Shown: piece by piece, positions 28,568-37,428 of the stretch | Numbering within the stretch: the first letter of the stretch is position 1 | How the letters are laid out: each line of letters begins with the position of its first letter | From: JBBRVW01 sp963784645 | GTDB taxonomy: Bacteria; Actinomycetota; Actinomycetes; JACCUZ01 | Direction of reading: 5' to 3' | DNA: 64,000 nt | Assembly (NCBI GenBank): GCA_963784645.1 | Contig: CAWARY010000018.1 | Coordinates: 1 to 64,000, forward strand | Position numbers and translations under genes: made by a program | The notes under the pieces: model-generated | What the model saw: only the letters and a program-made list of their open reading frames with translations | Told to the model about the DNA's origin: nothing | The model's database searches: none

Positions 28568-29100
28568 CCGCCGCCGCCGGCGACGACCGGCCGACCTCGA
28601 GCGACCTCGCAGCGATGGCGGCCCAGCTCGGTCGCGAGGTGCGCGGTGTGCTCCGGGTGGCGCACCGCTGCCCCTGCGGCAACCCCGACGTCGTCGAGAC
28701 TGCGCCCCGGCTGCCGGACGGGACGCCGTTTCCCACGTTCTGGTACCTCACCTGCCCCCGGGCCGCCGGTGCGGTGGGCACGCTCGAGGCGGGTGGCACC
28801 ATGCGTGCGATGACCGACCGCCTCGCCGAGGACGACCTGCTGCGCGCGGGCTACCGCGCAGCGCACCAGCGCTACCTCGACAGCCGTGACGCGGTGGAGC
28901 AGGTGCCCGAGATCGACGGTGTCTCTGCGGGCGGTATGCCCGACCGGGTGAAGTGCCTGCACGTGCTCGTCGCCCAGTCGCTCGCCGAGGGGCCGGGTGC
29001 CAACCCGCTCGGCGACGAGGCGCTGGCTGCCCTCCCGGCCTGGTGGGGCTCCGGCCCGTGCGTCGCGGTCGGCGACCACGCGGTGGGTGACGCGGGGTGA
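28564..29100 (+). CDS. DUF501 domain-containing protein
   Basis: A 178-residue conserved actinobacterial protein of unknown function. The DUF501 features are VAHRCPCGNPDVVETAPRLP, FPTFWYLTCPRA and a late KCLHVLVAQSLAEG. The cysteine pairs (CPCG, TCP, KCLH) suggest a metal or redox site. Read-through from divIC is likely because GTG overlaps its stop, and the next gene's GTG overlaps its own stop. Conservation of the divIC-DUF501-ppx order hints at a link to growth or division. Confidence 0.9.
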   Translation: MTAAAGDDRPTSSDLAAMAAQLGREVRGVLRVAHRCPCGNPDVVETAPRLPDGTPFPTFWYLTCPRAAGAVGTLEAGGTMRAMTDRLAEDDLLRAGYRAAHQRYLDSRDAVEQVPEIDGVSAGGMPDRVKCLHVLVAQSLAEGPGANPLGDEALAALPAWWGSGPCVAVGDHAVGDAG

Positions 29101-30035
29101 GGGTCGCGGCGATCGACTGCGGCACCAACTCGATCAGGCTGCTCGTCGCCGACCTCGATGCCGGTGTGGCGACCCTCACCGAGGTCGACCGCCGGATGAC
29201 GATCGTCCGGCTGGGCGAGGGTGTCGACCGCACCCGCCGGCTCGCGCCGGCGGCGTTGGCGCGCACCTTCGCGGCGTGCGACGACTACGCGGCGGTCGTG
29301 CGCGAGACCGGGGCCGAGGTGGTCCGGTTCGTCGCGACCTCGGCGTCGCGGGACGTGGAGAACCGCGACGAGTTCGTCGCCGGTGTGCGCGAGCGCCTCG
29401 GGGTCGAGCCCGAGGTGGTGACCGGCGACGCGGAGGCCACCCTCTCGTTCACCGGTGCCACTCGTGAGCTGGCGGGCGCCGCACTGGCCGAGCCGTTCCT
29501 CGTGACCGACATCGGCGGCGGCTCCACCGAGCTGGTCCTCGGCAGGCCTGGCAAGGCCCCGGTCGCGGCCCGCTCGGTCGACGTCGGCTGCGTGCGGATG
29601 ACCGAGCGCCACCTGCACGACGACCCGCCGACCGCCGGTCAGGTCGCGGCCGCCCGGGCCGACGTCGAGGCGGCGGTCCGCCTCGCCGGTACGACGGTGC
29701 CGCTGGGCGAGACGCGCACGCTCGTCGGTCTGGCCGGCTCGGTCACGACCGTCGCGGCCATGGCGCTCGGCCTGCCGGCGTACGACCGCGACCGCATCCA
29801 CCACGCCCGGATCTCGGCCGCCGAGGTGCACCGCGTCGCCGGCCGGCTGCTGGCCATGTCCCGCGAGGAGCGCGCCGCGCTGCCCTTCCTGCACCCCGGC
29901 CGGGTCGACGTCATCGGCGCTGGTGCGCTGGTGCTGGCCGTGCTCATGGAGCACCTGCCGGTCGACGACGTCGTCGTGTCCGAGCACGACATCCTCGACG
30001 GCATCGCCTGGTCGATGGTGGACGCCGTCCGGTGA
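29097..30035 (+). CDS. ppx: Ppx/GppA family exopolyphosphatase
   Basis: A 312-residue phosphatase of the actin/ASKHA fold that removes terminal phosphate from polyphosphate or pppGpp. It shows AIDCGTNSIRLLVADL (phosphate-1 loop), FVATSASRDVENRDEF, FLVTDIGGGSTELVLG (phosphate-2 loop) and the SVDVGCVRMTER segment. It is the short form without the HD-type C-terminal domain. GTG start overlapping DUF501; its own stop overlaps the following GTG. Confidence 0.93.
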   Translation: MRVAAIDCGTNSIRLLVADLDAGVATLTEVDRRMTIVRLGEGVDRTRRLAPAALARTFAACDDYAAVVRETGAEVVRFVATSASRDVENRDEFVAGVRERLGVEPEVVTGDAEATLSFTGATRELAGAALAEPFLVTDIGGGSTELVLGRPGKAPVAARSVDVGCVRMTERHLHDDPPTAGQVAAARADVEAAVRLAGTTVPLGETRTLVGLAGSVTTVAAMALGLPAYDRDRIHHARISAAEVHRVAGRLLAMSREERAALPFLHPGRVDVIGAGALVLAVLMEHLPVDDVVVSEHDILDGIAWSMVDAVR

Positions 30036-30688
30036 CCGGCTCGCGCTGGTGGCCGCTGCACGGGCTGCGCCTCACCACCGGCGACCTCGAGCTCCGGCCG
30101 ATGGCGGAGGCCGACCTCGACGCCGCCGCGTCCTTGCTGCCGGACGACGTCGAGCTCAACCCGCGGAGGCCCCGCTACCCGCGGCTGCCAGACCGGGTGG
30201 CCCGCGGAGCTGTCGTGCACCAGGAGTACTGGCTCTCGATGGGCAGCTGGACGCCGGACGACTGGGAGGTCTACTTCCTCGTGCGCCGGCACGGTGAGCT
30301 GCTGGGCCTGCAAGGGCTCGAGGGCCCGCCCGACTACCGCATCCTGCGCACCGTCGACACGTCGTCCTGGCTCGTGCCGTCGGCGCGAGGGACCGGTGTG
30401 GGCAAGGCGATGCGACGAGCCGTGCTGGCGCTTGCCTTCGACCACCTCGGCGCGCGGGCGGCGGTCACGTCGGCCTGGCACGACAACCACGCCTCGCTCG
30501 GCGTCTCGCGAGCGCTCGGCTACCGGCCCAACGGCGAGTCGCTCATGGCGCGTGAGGGCGATCGCGGCGTCGACACCCTGGTCCACCTCCGGATGACCCG
30601 GGACGACTGGCTGGCCTCGGGAGGTGCCCCCGGCGTCGTGGTCGAGGGGCTCGACGCGGCGCTGCCGTTCTTCGACCTGCCGGACTGA
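30032..30688 (+). CDS. GNAT family N-acetyltransferase
   Basis: A 218-residue acetyltransferase of the RimJ/RimL-like type. It begins with LTTGDLELRPMAEADL and has the acetyl-CoA loop VPSARGTGVGKAMRRAVLALA, followed by TSAWHDNHASLGVSRALGY. The substrate is unknown. It is the last gene of the eno unit (GTG overlapping the ppx stop). Confidence 0.87.
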   Translation: MTGSRWWPLHGLRLTTGDLELRPMAEADLDAAASLLPDDVELNPRRPRYPRLPDRVARGAVVHQEYWLSMGSWTPDDWEVYFLVRRHGELLGLQGLEGPPDYRILRTVDTSSWLVPSARGTGVGKAMRRAVLALAFDHLGARAAVTSAWHDNHASLGVSRALGYRPNGESLMAREGDRGVDTLVHLRMTRDDWLASGGAPGVVVEGLDAALPFFDLPD

Positions 30689-30705
30689 CGACCCCAGACC
30701 GGGTC

Positions 30706-31659
30706 TCAGCGCGCTGTCTGCGCGAGCACGATGCCGACGAGCACGACGACGGCGCCCGCGAGCTGTACCGAGCTGAGTGCCTCGGCCAGCCACGCCCAGG
30801 CGATGACGCCGGCGAGGACCGGCTCGAGCATCCCCACCATCCCGACCCGGGTGGCGGGCAAGTGGTGCAACCCGGAGAGCACGAGGACGAACGGCACGAT
30901 CGTTCCGAGCACCACCATCGAGAGCATGAGCACCCAGAGCGGCAGCGTGTGACCGTCGAGGTTTCCGAGCAGCGGTGCGCTGCCGCGGGTGGAGTCGAAC
31001 GGGAAGCTCCACCACGGCTGGACGACCGACCACAGGACGGTGGCGAAGACGAACGCCCAGAACGTGGTCGACAGCGGGTCGCGCTGCCCCGTGCTGTGCT
31101 CGCCGAGCAGGTAGTAGACCGCCAGTGCGACCGCCGCACCGAGGGCTGCCGCGACGCCGAGCCCGTCGAGACCGCCACCGGTCCACACCTCCGCGACCAG
31201 GGCGAGACCGGTGAGGGACAGGGCCAGCGCCGCCCAGACCCGGTTGCGGACCCGGGCGTGCATGACGAACCTGGCCCAGAGAGCGACCATGAGCACGGCG
31301 GTGTACTCCAGCAGCAGTGCGATGCTCACCGGCATCCGGGCGATCGCCACGAAGTAGAAGAACTGTGTCAAGGCCACCCCGGCGACGCCGTAGGCCGCGA
31401 GCAGGGGGAGCTCCCTCCGCGAGACCGTGAGGCGGGCCGGGGCCACCACGAGCAGCACGAGCCCGAGGCCGACCGCGGCGCCGGCGCAACGCAGCTCGGT
31501 CAGCCGCATGGCCGTCAGGCCGCTGGCCAGGATCACCTTCGACACGGTCCCGTTGAGGGCGAACAGCGCGGCGGCGACCACCAGGTAGACGTAGCCGCGG
31601 GCGGGCCTGGGATGCCGCTCCGGTTCCGAGACGGCGACGGGCAGCGCGGTCTCGACCAT
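30706..31659 (-). CDS. EamA/DMT-superfamily transporter
   Basis: A 317-residue integral membrane protein with about ten hydrophobic helices in two EamA repeats. It includes YVYLVVAAALFALNGTVSKV at the start of repeat 1 and LPATRVGMVGMLEPVLAGVIAW in repeat 2. It probably exports a small metabolite, perhaps an amino acid. The substrate cannot be told. ATG start with TAGGTT six bases upstream, so probably leaderless. Confidence 0.9.
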   Translation of the reverse strand: MVETALPVAVSEPERHPRPARGYVYLVVAAALFALNGTVSKVILASGLTAMRLTELRCAGAAVGLGLVLLVVAPARLTVSRRELPLLAAYGVAGVALTQFFYFVAIARMPVSIALLLEYTAVLMVALWARFVMHARVRNRVWAALALSLTGLALVAEVWTGGGLDGLGVAAALGAAVALAVYYLLGEHSTGQRDPLSTTFWAFVFATVLWSVVQPWWSFPFDSTRGSAPLLGNLDGHTLPLWVLMLSMVVLGTIVPFVLVLSGLHHLPATRVGMVGMLEPVLAGVIAWAWLAEALSSVQLAGAVVVLVGIVLAQTAR

Positions 31660-31665
31660 CCGGAG

Positions 31666-31671
31666 AACCTA
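31666..31671 (-). promoter_or_regulatory. Leaderless -10 box (TAGGTT) of the EamA gene
   Basis: Minus strand: TAGGTT, six bases, then ATG. Confidence 0.5.
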
Positions 31672-31727
31672 GGTCATGGTGGGTGCCGAGCGCCGCACCG
31701 TCCCGTCCACGACCTCCGGAGGCAGCC

Positions 31728-32012
31728 GTGCACGTCCTGCGCATCGAGCACCGAGTGCCCGACTACGACCGGTGGCGCTCGGCGTTCGACGCCGACCCGC
31801 TCGACCGGGCCGGCTCCGGCGTACGCCGCTACCGCGTCCTGCGACCGGTCGACGATCCGGGCCTGGTGCTGATCGACCTCGAGTTCGACACGGCTGCGGA
31901 GGCCACCGACATGCACGAGCGGCTCCGCGGGCTGTGGGCCGGCCCGGCCCGGGCGGTGATGATCGAGCCCACCGCCCGCACCGTCGAGGTCGTGGACGCA
32001 GGGGACCTCTGA
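31728..32012 (+). CDS. Conserved hypothetical protein, probable dimeric alpha-beta barrel
   Basis: A 94-residue protein: HVLRIEHRVPDYDRWRSAFD at the start, GVRRYRVLRPVDDPGLVLIDLEFD in the middle. The pattern looks like the ferredoxin-like fold of antibiotic-biosynthesis-monooxygenase-type proteins, but no catalytic residues can be assigned. Start GTG 31728 with GGAGG five bases upstream. It diverges from the EamA gene and converges on the next acetyltransferase. Confidence 0.75.
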   Translation: MHVLRIEHRVPDYDRWRSAFDADPLDRAGSGVRRYRVLRPVDDPGLVLIDLEFDTAAEATDMHERLRGLWAGPARAVMIEPTARTVEVVDAGDL

Positions 32013-32015
32013 GCC

Positions 32016-32993
32016 TCAGTAGCCCAGCCGGCGGTGCAGCCGCAGGAAGGTGGGCCGGTAGCCGAGCCGGGGCCAGGTGCGCGACGACAGCAGGTTGGTG
32101 GCCCGCCAGTCCGTCACCAGGCTGGTGAACCCCTCGGCCGCGGCCCAGTCGTGCACCGCCTCGCCGAGCGCGCGGCCCGCGCCGAGTCCGCGGGCCGCCG
32201 GCAGCACGGCGGCGAACCCGAGGAAGCCGGCGTGATCCGGCCGGGTCACCGGCCCGTACATCGACGACTTCTCCAGCGGGCAGCCGACGGCGGCCCCGAC
32301 CACCCGCCCGTCGTGCTCGGCGACCAGATAGGCGAAGCCCTCGTCGTCGAACGACTCCTCCCAGTCGGCGATCGCATCCTCCAGGGTCGGCAGCTCGCCG
32401 GGGGAGAACGTCGGCGCCAGCCCCTGGTGCAGCGGCAGCTCGAGGTCGAGCTGCCCGAGCACGGCGATGTCGCTCCGCTCGGCTGCCCGGACCGCGAGGC
32501 CCGGGGGAGCGGTCGCCGGCGAGGTGGGCAGCTCGCGGATCGCGTGCACGTGCTGCTGGCCGAAGCCGAGCCGGAACCATGCGTCGACCAGCGCCTCGTC
32601 GTACGCCGGGACCAACGCGTAGTGCACGTCGTGCCCCTCGGAGACCCAGGCGGTGGCCGCGACGGCATAGAGGTCGCGAGCCACCTCGGCGTCCCGGACC
32701 GCGTGTCCGGCCGCCTCGACCCAGCGGTTGGCGCCCCAGGACGCCGACGGCTTGTGCTGACCGAGCAGGTAGCCCACGACCTCGTCGCCCGAGACGGCGA
32801 CCGCGCCGGTGGCGCCGGCGTCCAGCGCGGCGCGGACTTCGGTCTCGGCTGCGTCGGGGTCCTCGAAGCGGGCCGACAGGAGCGGCTCGTGCCGGCGGTG
32901 CGCCGCATGCCGCTCGGCGAGCAGCCGCGCTGCGGCCGGCGCGTCCCCCTCGTCGAACGGGCGGATCCGGGGTCTGGTGGTCTGCTCGGTCAC
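32016..32993 (-). CDS. Two-domain GNAT family N-acetyltransferase
   Basis: A 325-residue tandem GNAT protein. The N-terminal domain (about 5-150) reads IRPFDEGDAPAAARLLAERH and is probably degenerate. The C-terminal domain keeps the acetyl-CoA loop LPAARGLGAGRALGEAVHDW and DWRATNLLSSRTWPRLGY. The substrate is unknown. GTG start with TACCGT eight bases upstream. Confidence 0.85.
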   Translation of the reverse strand: MTEQTTRPRIRPFDEGDAPAAARLLAERHAAHRRHEPLLSARFEDPDAAETEVRAALDAGATGAVAVSGDEVVGYLLGQHKPSASWGANRWVEAAGHAVRDAEVARDLYAVAATAWVSEGHDVHYALVPAYDEALVDAWFRLGFGQQHVHAIRELPTSPATAPPGLAVRAAERSDIAVLGQLDLELPLHQGLAPTFSPGELPTLEDAIADWEESFDDEGFAYLVAEHDGRVVGAAVGCPLEKSSMYGPVTRPDHAGFLGFAAVLPAARGLGAGRALGEAVHDWAAAEGFTSLVTDWRATNLLSSRTWPRLGYRPTFLRLHRRLGY

Positions 32994-33001
32994 GGCGGAC
33001 G

Positions 33002-33007
33002 ACGGTA
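33002..33007 (-). promoter_or_regulatory. Probable leaderless -10 box (TACCGT) of the two-domain GNAT gene
   Basis: Minus strand: TACCGT, eight bases, then GTG at 32993. Confidence 0.4.
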
Positions 33008-33091
33008 GGGCCTCGCGGCGCTCCGTGCGACTGCATTGGCGGATGCCGTCGACACGCCGGACCTGCGCATCACCCTCTACCGCGGATAGCG

Positions 33092-33100
33092 TAGTACTGT
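33092..33100 (+). promoter_or_regulatory. Promoter/operator candidate of the padR gene (TAGTACTGT)
   Basis: TACTGT at 33095-33100 fits a -10 and overlaps the 6-base palindrome AGTACT. AGTACT-like cores are common in PadR operators, so autoregulation is plausible. Confidence 0.4.
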
Positions 33101-33121
33101 GCGACGCGTGAGAGAGACGGG

Positions 33122-33490
33122 ATGAGAGCGATGGACACGACGCAGCTGCTCAAGGGGGTCCTCGACGTCGCGGTCCTTGCGGTCCTCGACCGCGAGGACG
33201 GCTACGGCTACGACGTGGTGCGCCGGCTGCGCGCGGCGGGGCTGGACGAGGTGGGTGACGCCTCGGTCTACGGCACGCTGCGCCGGCTGTACTCCGCGGG
33301 GGCACTGACGTCGTACGTCGTGCCCTCCGACGAGGGCCCGCACCGCAAGTACTACGGCATCAACAAGAAGGGCAAGGCGACCCTCGCCGAGTCGAGCACG
33401 ACCTGGCTCCGCTTCGCCGACACCATGGGCGGCCTGCTGGCCGCCACAACACCGCACACAGCCACGGCACTGTCGGAGGGGCGACGATGA
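33122..33490 (+). CDS. PadR-family transcriptional regulator
   Basis: A 122-residue winged-helix repressor. The domain runs from LLKGVLDVAVLAVLDREDGYGYD through VGDASVYGTLRRLYSAGAL to GPHRKYYGINKKG. It lacks the long dimerising tail of larger PadRs. Its stop overlaps the start of the next gene (ATGA), forming the frequent PadR + HAAS-domain membrane protein pair. The ATG at 33122 is five bases after AGAGAG; ATG 33131 is an alternative. Confidence 0.9.
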   Translation: MRAMDTTQLLKGVLDVAVLAVLDREDGYGYDVVRRLRAAGLDEVGDASVYGTLRRLYSAGALTSYVVPSDEGPHRKYYGINKKGKATLAESSTTWLRFADTMGGLLAATTPHTATALSEGRR

Positions 33491-34503
33491 CCACCGGACC
33501 CAGCACCACCCTGCGCAGCCTGGAGGCCCAGCACTACCTCGACGGGGTCGCCGCGCGGCTCGCCGACCTCCCCGAGGAGGACCGGGCCGACCTGCTCGAC
33601 GAGCTGGCTTCGCACGTCGACGAGGTGGTCGCCGAGGGCGACACCCCGCTGGCGGCCCGGCTCGGGTCGCCGGTCGAGTACGCCGCCGAGCTGCGCGCCG
33701 CGGCCGGGCTGCCGCCGGCGCGGTCACGGGGTCGCGCCGGCGGCCGGCTCGTGGGGCGGCTGCGCGCCGCGGCCGGCGGTCGCCGGGTCGCGGCGGCGCA
33801 GGCGTTCGTCATGTCGTTGCGCCCGGTCTGGTGGCTGGCACGCGCCTGGGTCCTCGTCGGGCTGGTCGCCATGTGGCCCGGCCAGAGCACGCGGACCTGG
33901 TCAGGGAACCTGCCGATGGTGCCGCGGGTCTCCTCGCCCGAGGTGGGCCTGCTCGTCCTCGTGGTCGCCGTCTGGGCCTCGGTGCAGCTCGGGCGCGGGG
34001 CGTTGTCGGTGCCTCGACGGGCAGTGCTCGCCCTCAACCTGGTGGCGGCCCTGGCCGCCGTCCCCGTGCTCGCCTCCTGCGTGGACCAGGCCAACAACGT
34101 GCAGTACGTCGAGGAGAGTGGCCCCCGCTACCTCGGGCCGGAGACGACCGTGCCGACCGAGGGCGCGTACGCCTCCGGGAACCAGCTCTGGAACATCTAC
34201 GCGTACGACGCCCAGGGGAACCTGCTGCACGACGTGCGGCTCTACGACCAGGACGGGGCGCCGCTCGACCTCGGCCTCTCGCCGGACGTCACCCGCCGGC
34301 CGGTGATGGACAGCAAGGGCCGGCTCCTCGACAACGTCTTCCCGTACCGGTACATCGAGCCGGACGGCACCGTCGCCGACCCGGACGCCGGCCCCACGGT
34401 CGACGCCCCGGCGCTGGCCGGAGCGCCGCCGCCCAGCCCGGCCGTGCCCAGCCCGAGCACGACGCCCAGCGCGAGCCCGAGCCCGACGGGCGGAAATCGG
34501 TGA
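33487..34503 (+). CDS. HAAS-domain membrane protein partnered with PadR
   Basis: A 338-residue protein. Residues 8-75 look like the HAAS/DUF1700-type helical domain (YLDGVAARLADLPEEDRADL, ELASHVDEVVAEGDTP). Three or so membrane helices follow, around WWLARAWVLVGLVAMW, VGLLVLVVAVWASVQ and AVLALNLVAALAAVPVLASC. The C-terminal 130 residues are probably extracytoplasmic and end in a Pro/Ser/Thr-rich tail. PadR-controlled HAAS proteins are generally thought to act in membrane stress or signalling; the specific role is unknown. Confidence 0.8.
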   Translation: MTTGPSTTLRSLEAQHYLDGVAARLADLPEEDRADLLDELASHVDEVVAEGDTPLAARLGSPVEYAAELRAAAGLPPARSRGRAGGRLVGRLRAAAGGRRVAAAQAFVMSLRPVWWLARAWVLVGLVAMWPGQSTRTWSGNLPMVPRVSSPEVGLLVLVVAVWASVQLGRGALSVPRRAVLALNLVAALAAVPVLASCVDQANNVQYVEESGPRYLGPETTVPTEGAYASGNQLWNIYAYDAQGNLLHDVRLYDQDGAPLDLGLSPDVTRRPVMDSKGRLLDNVFPYRYIEPDGTVADPDAGPTVDAPALAGAPPPSPAVPSPSTTPSASPSPTGGNR

Positions 34504-34604
34504 CCTGACCCTGGCGTACGGCGGCCCCGGAGTGGAAAGGTCACCAGCGCCAGCACCTGGCGCCACCGCGGCGCCGCACGCCGAGCGCGAAAGAGGTCCC
34601 GCCC

Positions 34605-35288
34605 GTGGGCGAGATGGTCAGCTTCCCCAGCAACGGCGACAGCTGCGAGGCCTACCTCGCGATCCCCGACTCCGGATCGGGGCCCGGAGTGGTGGTGGTC
34701 CAGGAGTGGTGGGGCCTCGTCGACCACATCAAGGACGTGAGCGACCGCTTCGCCGAGGCCGGCTTCGTCGCCCTCGCGCCGGACTTCTTCCACGGTGAGG
34801 CGGCCCACGAGCCCGACGACGCCCAGCGGCTGCTCATGTCGATGGAGATGGACCGCGCCGCCAAGGACATCCAGGGCGCGGCGCAGTACCTCGCCGGCCG
34901 CGAGGACGTCGACGGCCAGGGCGTCGGCGCGGTCGGCTTCTGCATGGGCGGCTCGCTGGCCCTGTGGAGCGGAGCCCTCGACGAGGAGGTCAAGGTCGCG
35001 GTCGGCTTCTACCCGGCGCTGCCCTGGGACACGATGGCGCCGACGTGGGGCAACTACACGAACAAGAGCGCAATGATCCATGCCTCTGAGGCGGACGGCA
35101 CCTCCAAGGCCGACGGTGTGCAGGCGGCCGTGCGCGGCATCGAGAAGGCCGGCGGCGACGTCGAGGTCTACGACTACCCGGGGTCGTCGCACGCCTTCTT
35201 CAACGACACCCGCCCCGAGGTCCACGACAAGGAGCACTCCGACGCGGCCTGGCGCCGCACCATCGACCTGCTCCGCAGCCGCCTCTGA
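34605..35288 (+). CDS. Dienelactone hydrolase family protein
   Basis: A 227-residue alpha/beta hydrolase with the Cys nucleophile of dienelactone hydrolases: GAVGFCMGGSLAL (C113), and YPGSSHAFFND with the catalytic His (about 196). The N-terminal QEWWGL motif is typical. The true substrate may differ from dienelactone, since no catechol genes are nearby. GTG start. The preceding 100 bases show no clear promoter. Its stop overlaps the apparent CTG start of udgB. Confidence 0.9.
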   Translation: MGEMVSFPSNGDSCEAYLAIPDSGSGPGVVVVQEWWGLVDHIKDVSDRFAEAGFVALAPDFFHGEAAHEPDDAQRLLMSMEMDRAAKDIQGAAQYLAGREDVDGQGVGAVGFCMGGSLALWSGALDEEVKVAVGFYPALPWDTMAPTWGNYTNKSAMIHASEADGTSKADGVQAAVRGIEKAGGDVEVYDYPGSSHAFFNDTRPEVHDKEHSDAAWRRTIDLLRSRL

Positions 35289-36091
35289 GCGCGCGACGCG
35301 GCCCGGTCCCGCCGGGCACCGGCTGGCCGGAGGACCCGGCCGACGCGGCCACGCCGGCCGCCGGCTCGGCCGCCGAGGTGCGCCGCCTCGCCGCCGCCGC
35401 CCCCTCGCTGCAGCTCCTCGATGCCGCCGTCTCGGTCTGCCGGGCGTGCCCACGGCTGGTCGAGTGGCGCGAGCGGGTCGCCGTCGAGCGGCGCGCGTCG
35501 TACGCCGATGAGCAGTACTGGGGCCGCCCCATCGCCGGCTGGGGACCGGAGAGCGCCGCCGTCCTCGTCGTCGGCCTGGCCCCGGCGGCACACGGCGGCA
35601 ACCGCACCGGCCGGATCTTCACCGGTGACCGCAGCGGCGACTGGCTGTTCGCGGCCCTGCACCGGGCCGGTCTCGCTGCCCTGGCCACCAGCACCCACGC
35701 CGGCGACGGCCAGCGCCTGATCGGCACCCGGATGCTCGCCGCCGTCCGCTGCGCACCGCCGGCCAACGCTCCCACGCCGGGCGAGCGGGACACCTGCGCG
35801 CCCTGGATGGACGCCGAGGTCGCGCGCCTGCCGGGGTTGCGCGTCGTCGTCGCCCTGGGCGGGTTCGCGTGGCAGGCGGCCCTTGGAACGCTCGCCCGGC
35901 TCGGGCACGAGGTGCCCCGCCCCCGGCCGCGGTTCGGCCACGCGGCCGAGGTGGTGGTCGCTGACCTGACGCTGCTCGGGTCGTTCCACCCCAGCCAGCA
36001 GAACACCTTCACCGGGCGGCTCACCGAGCCGATGCTCGACCAGGTCCTGGACCGGGCCGCGACGCTGGCGGGTCTGCGCAATACGCTCTGA
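35285..36091 (+). CDS. udgB: Uracil-DNA glycosylase, family 5 (UdgB), apparent CTG start
   Basis: Removes uracil and other deaminated bases from DNA. Signatures: Fe-S cysteines in SVCRACPRLVEWRE, motif A VVGLAPAAHGGNRTGRIFTG, and LLGSFHPSQQNTFTGRLTE. The nearest ordinary start is GTG 35378. Residues upstream of it (GPVPPGTGWPEDPADAATP) match the N-terminus I recall for actinobacterial family-5 enzymes, so translation should begin earlier. The only candidate is CTG at 35285, overlapping the previous stop as CTGA. This gives 268 residues; GTG 35378 would give 237. Confidence 0.88.
   Translation: MSARRGPVPPGTGWPEDPADAATPAAGSAAEVRRLAAAAPSLQLLDAAVSVCRACPRLVEWRERVAVERRASYADEQYWGRPIAGWGPESAAVLVVGLAPAAHGGNRTGRIFTGDRSGDWLFAALHRAGLAALATSTHAGDGQRLIGTRMLAAVRCAPPANAPTPGERDTCAPWMDAEVARLPGLRVVVALGGFAWQAALGTLARLGHEVPRPRPRFGHAAEVVVADLTLLGSFHPSQQNTFTGRLTEPMLDQVLDRAATLAGLRNTL
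36082..36087 (+). promoter_or_regulatory. Leaderless -10 box (TACGCT) of ndh
   Basis: TACGCT inside the udgB 3' end is followed by six bases and the ndh ATG. Confidence 0.5.
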
Positions 36092-36093
36092 CC

Positions 36094-37428
36094 ATGGCGA
36101 TCACGCCCTCCGCGTCACCCGAGCGGACCCGCATCCTCGTCGTCGGCGGCGGTTACGTCGGAATGTACACGGCGATCCGCCTCCAGCGCCGGCTCGGCAA
36201 GGAGATCAAGGCCAAGCGCGTCGAGGTCATCGTCATCGACCCCCGGTCCTACATGACCTACCAGCCGTTCCTCCCCGAGGCCGCGGCCGGCAGCGTCGAG
36301 CCGCGGCACGTCGTGGTACCCCTGCGGCGCGTCCTCGACAAGTGCGAGGTGCTCACGGGTCGCGTCGAGTCGATCGACCACGAGCGCCGCACCGCGCGTA
36401 TCCTCCCGCTGCGCGGTCCGGCCTATGACCTGAGCTACGAGATCGTCGTGGTGGCGCCCGGCTCGATCGCGCGCACGCTGCCGATCCCCGGGCTGGCCGA
36501 GCAGGGCATCGGCTTCAAGCAGGTCGAGGAGGCCATCGCCCTGCGCAACCAGGTGCTCGAGAAGCTCGACATCGCCACCACGATCACCGACCACGCCGTC
36601 CGCCGGAAGCTGCTCACGTTCGTCTTCGTCGGTGGTGGCTACTCCGGCATCGAGGCGCTCGCCGAGCTCGAGGACATGGTGATGTACGCCACCCGCTACT
36701 ACCCCGACCTCGCCAAGAGTGAGATCCGGTTCGTGCTCGTCGAGGCGACCGGCCGGATCCTGCCCGAGGTCGGCGAGGACATGGGTCGCTACACCGTGCG
36801 CGAGCTGATGAAGCGGAAGATCGACGTCCGCCTCAACACCCGGTTGGAGTCGTGCGTCGACGGTCATGTGGTCCTCTCCGACGGGGCGGAGATGGACGCC
36901 GAGACCATCGTGTGGACCGCGGGCGTCAAGGCCAACCCGATGCTCACCCGCACCGGCTTCCCGCTCGACGAGCGGGGCCGGGTGACGTGCCGGGCCGACC
37001 TGCGCATCGAAGGGGTCGACGGCGCCTGGTCCGCCGGTGACGGTGCCGCCGTGCCTGACCTCACCGGACCGCCCGGCGCGACCACCGGCCCCAGCGCGCA
37101 GCACGCCGTGCGGCAGGCGAAGGTGCTCGGCGACAACATCGCCCGGGTGCTCAACGGCCGCGCACCCGAGCCGTACGCGCACAAATACGTCGGCTCGGTG
37201 GCCTCGCTCGGTCTCTACAAGGGCGTCGCCCAGGTCTACGGGGTCAAGCTGCGCGGGTTCCCGGCCTGGTTCATGCACCGCACGTACCACGTGAGCCGGG
37301 TCCCGACCCTCAACCGCAAGGTCCGCGTGATCCTCGACTGGACGCTCGCGCTGTTCTTCCGCCGCGACATCGTGTCGCTCGGGTCGCTGCAGCGGCCGCG
37401 CGAGGAGTTCAGCGAGGCGTCCCGATGA
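36094..37428 (+). CDS. ndh: Type II NADH dehydrogenase (NDH-2), NAD(P)/FAD-dependent
   Basis: A 444-residue peripheral-membrane flavoprotein passing electrons from NADH to menaquinone without proton pumping. It has the FAD-binding ILVVGGGYVGMYTAIRLQRR (residues 10-29) and the NADH-binding TFVFVGGGYSGIEALAELED (near 170-190). A third motif, GVDGAWSAGDGAAVPDLTG, contacts FAD. The C-terminal amphipathic end (PTLNRKVRVILDWTLALFFR) probably anchors it. Its stop overlaps the next ATG. Confidence 0.93.
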   Translation: MAITPSASPERTRILVVGGGYVGMYTAIRLQRRLGKEIKAKRVEVIVIDPRSYMTYQPFLPEAAAGSVEPRHVVVPLRRVLDKCEVLTGRVESIDHERRTARILPLRGPAYDLSYEIVVVAPGSIARTLPIPGLAEQGIGFKQVEEAIALRNQVLEKLDIATTITDHAVRRKLLTFVFVGGGYSGIEALAELEDMVMYATRYYPDLAKSEIRFVLVEATGRILPEVGEDMGRYTVRELMKRKIDVRLNTRLESCVDGHVVLSDGAEMDAETIVWTAGVKANPMLTRTGFPLDERGRVTCRADLRIEGVDGAWSAGDGAAVPDLTGPPGATTGPSAQHAVRQAKVLGDNIARVLNGRAPEPYAHKYVGSVASLGLYKGVAQVYGVKLRGFPAWFMHRTYHVSRVPTLNRKVRVILDWTLALFFRRDIVSLGSLQRPREEFSEASR

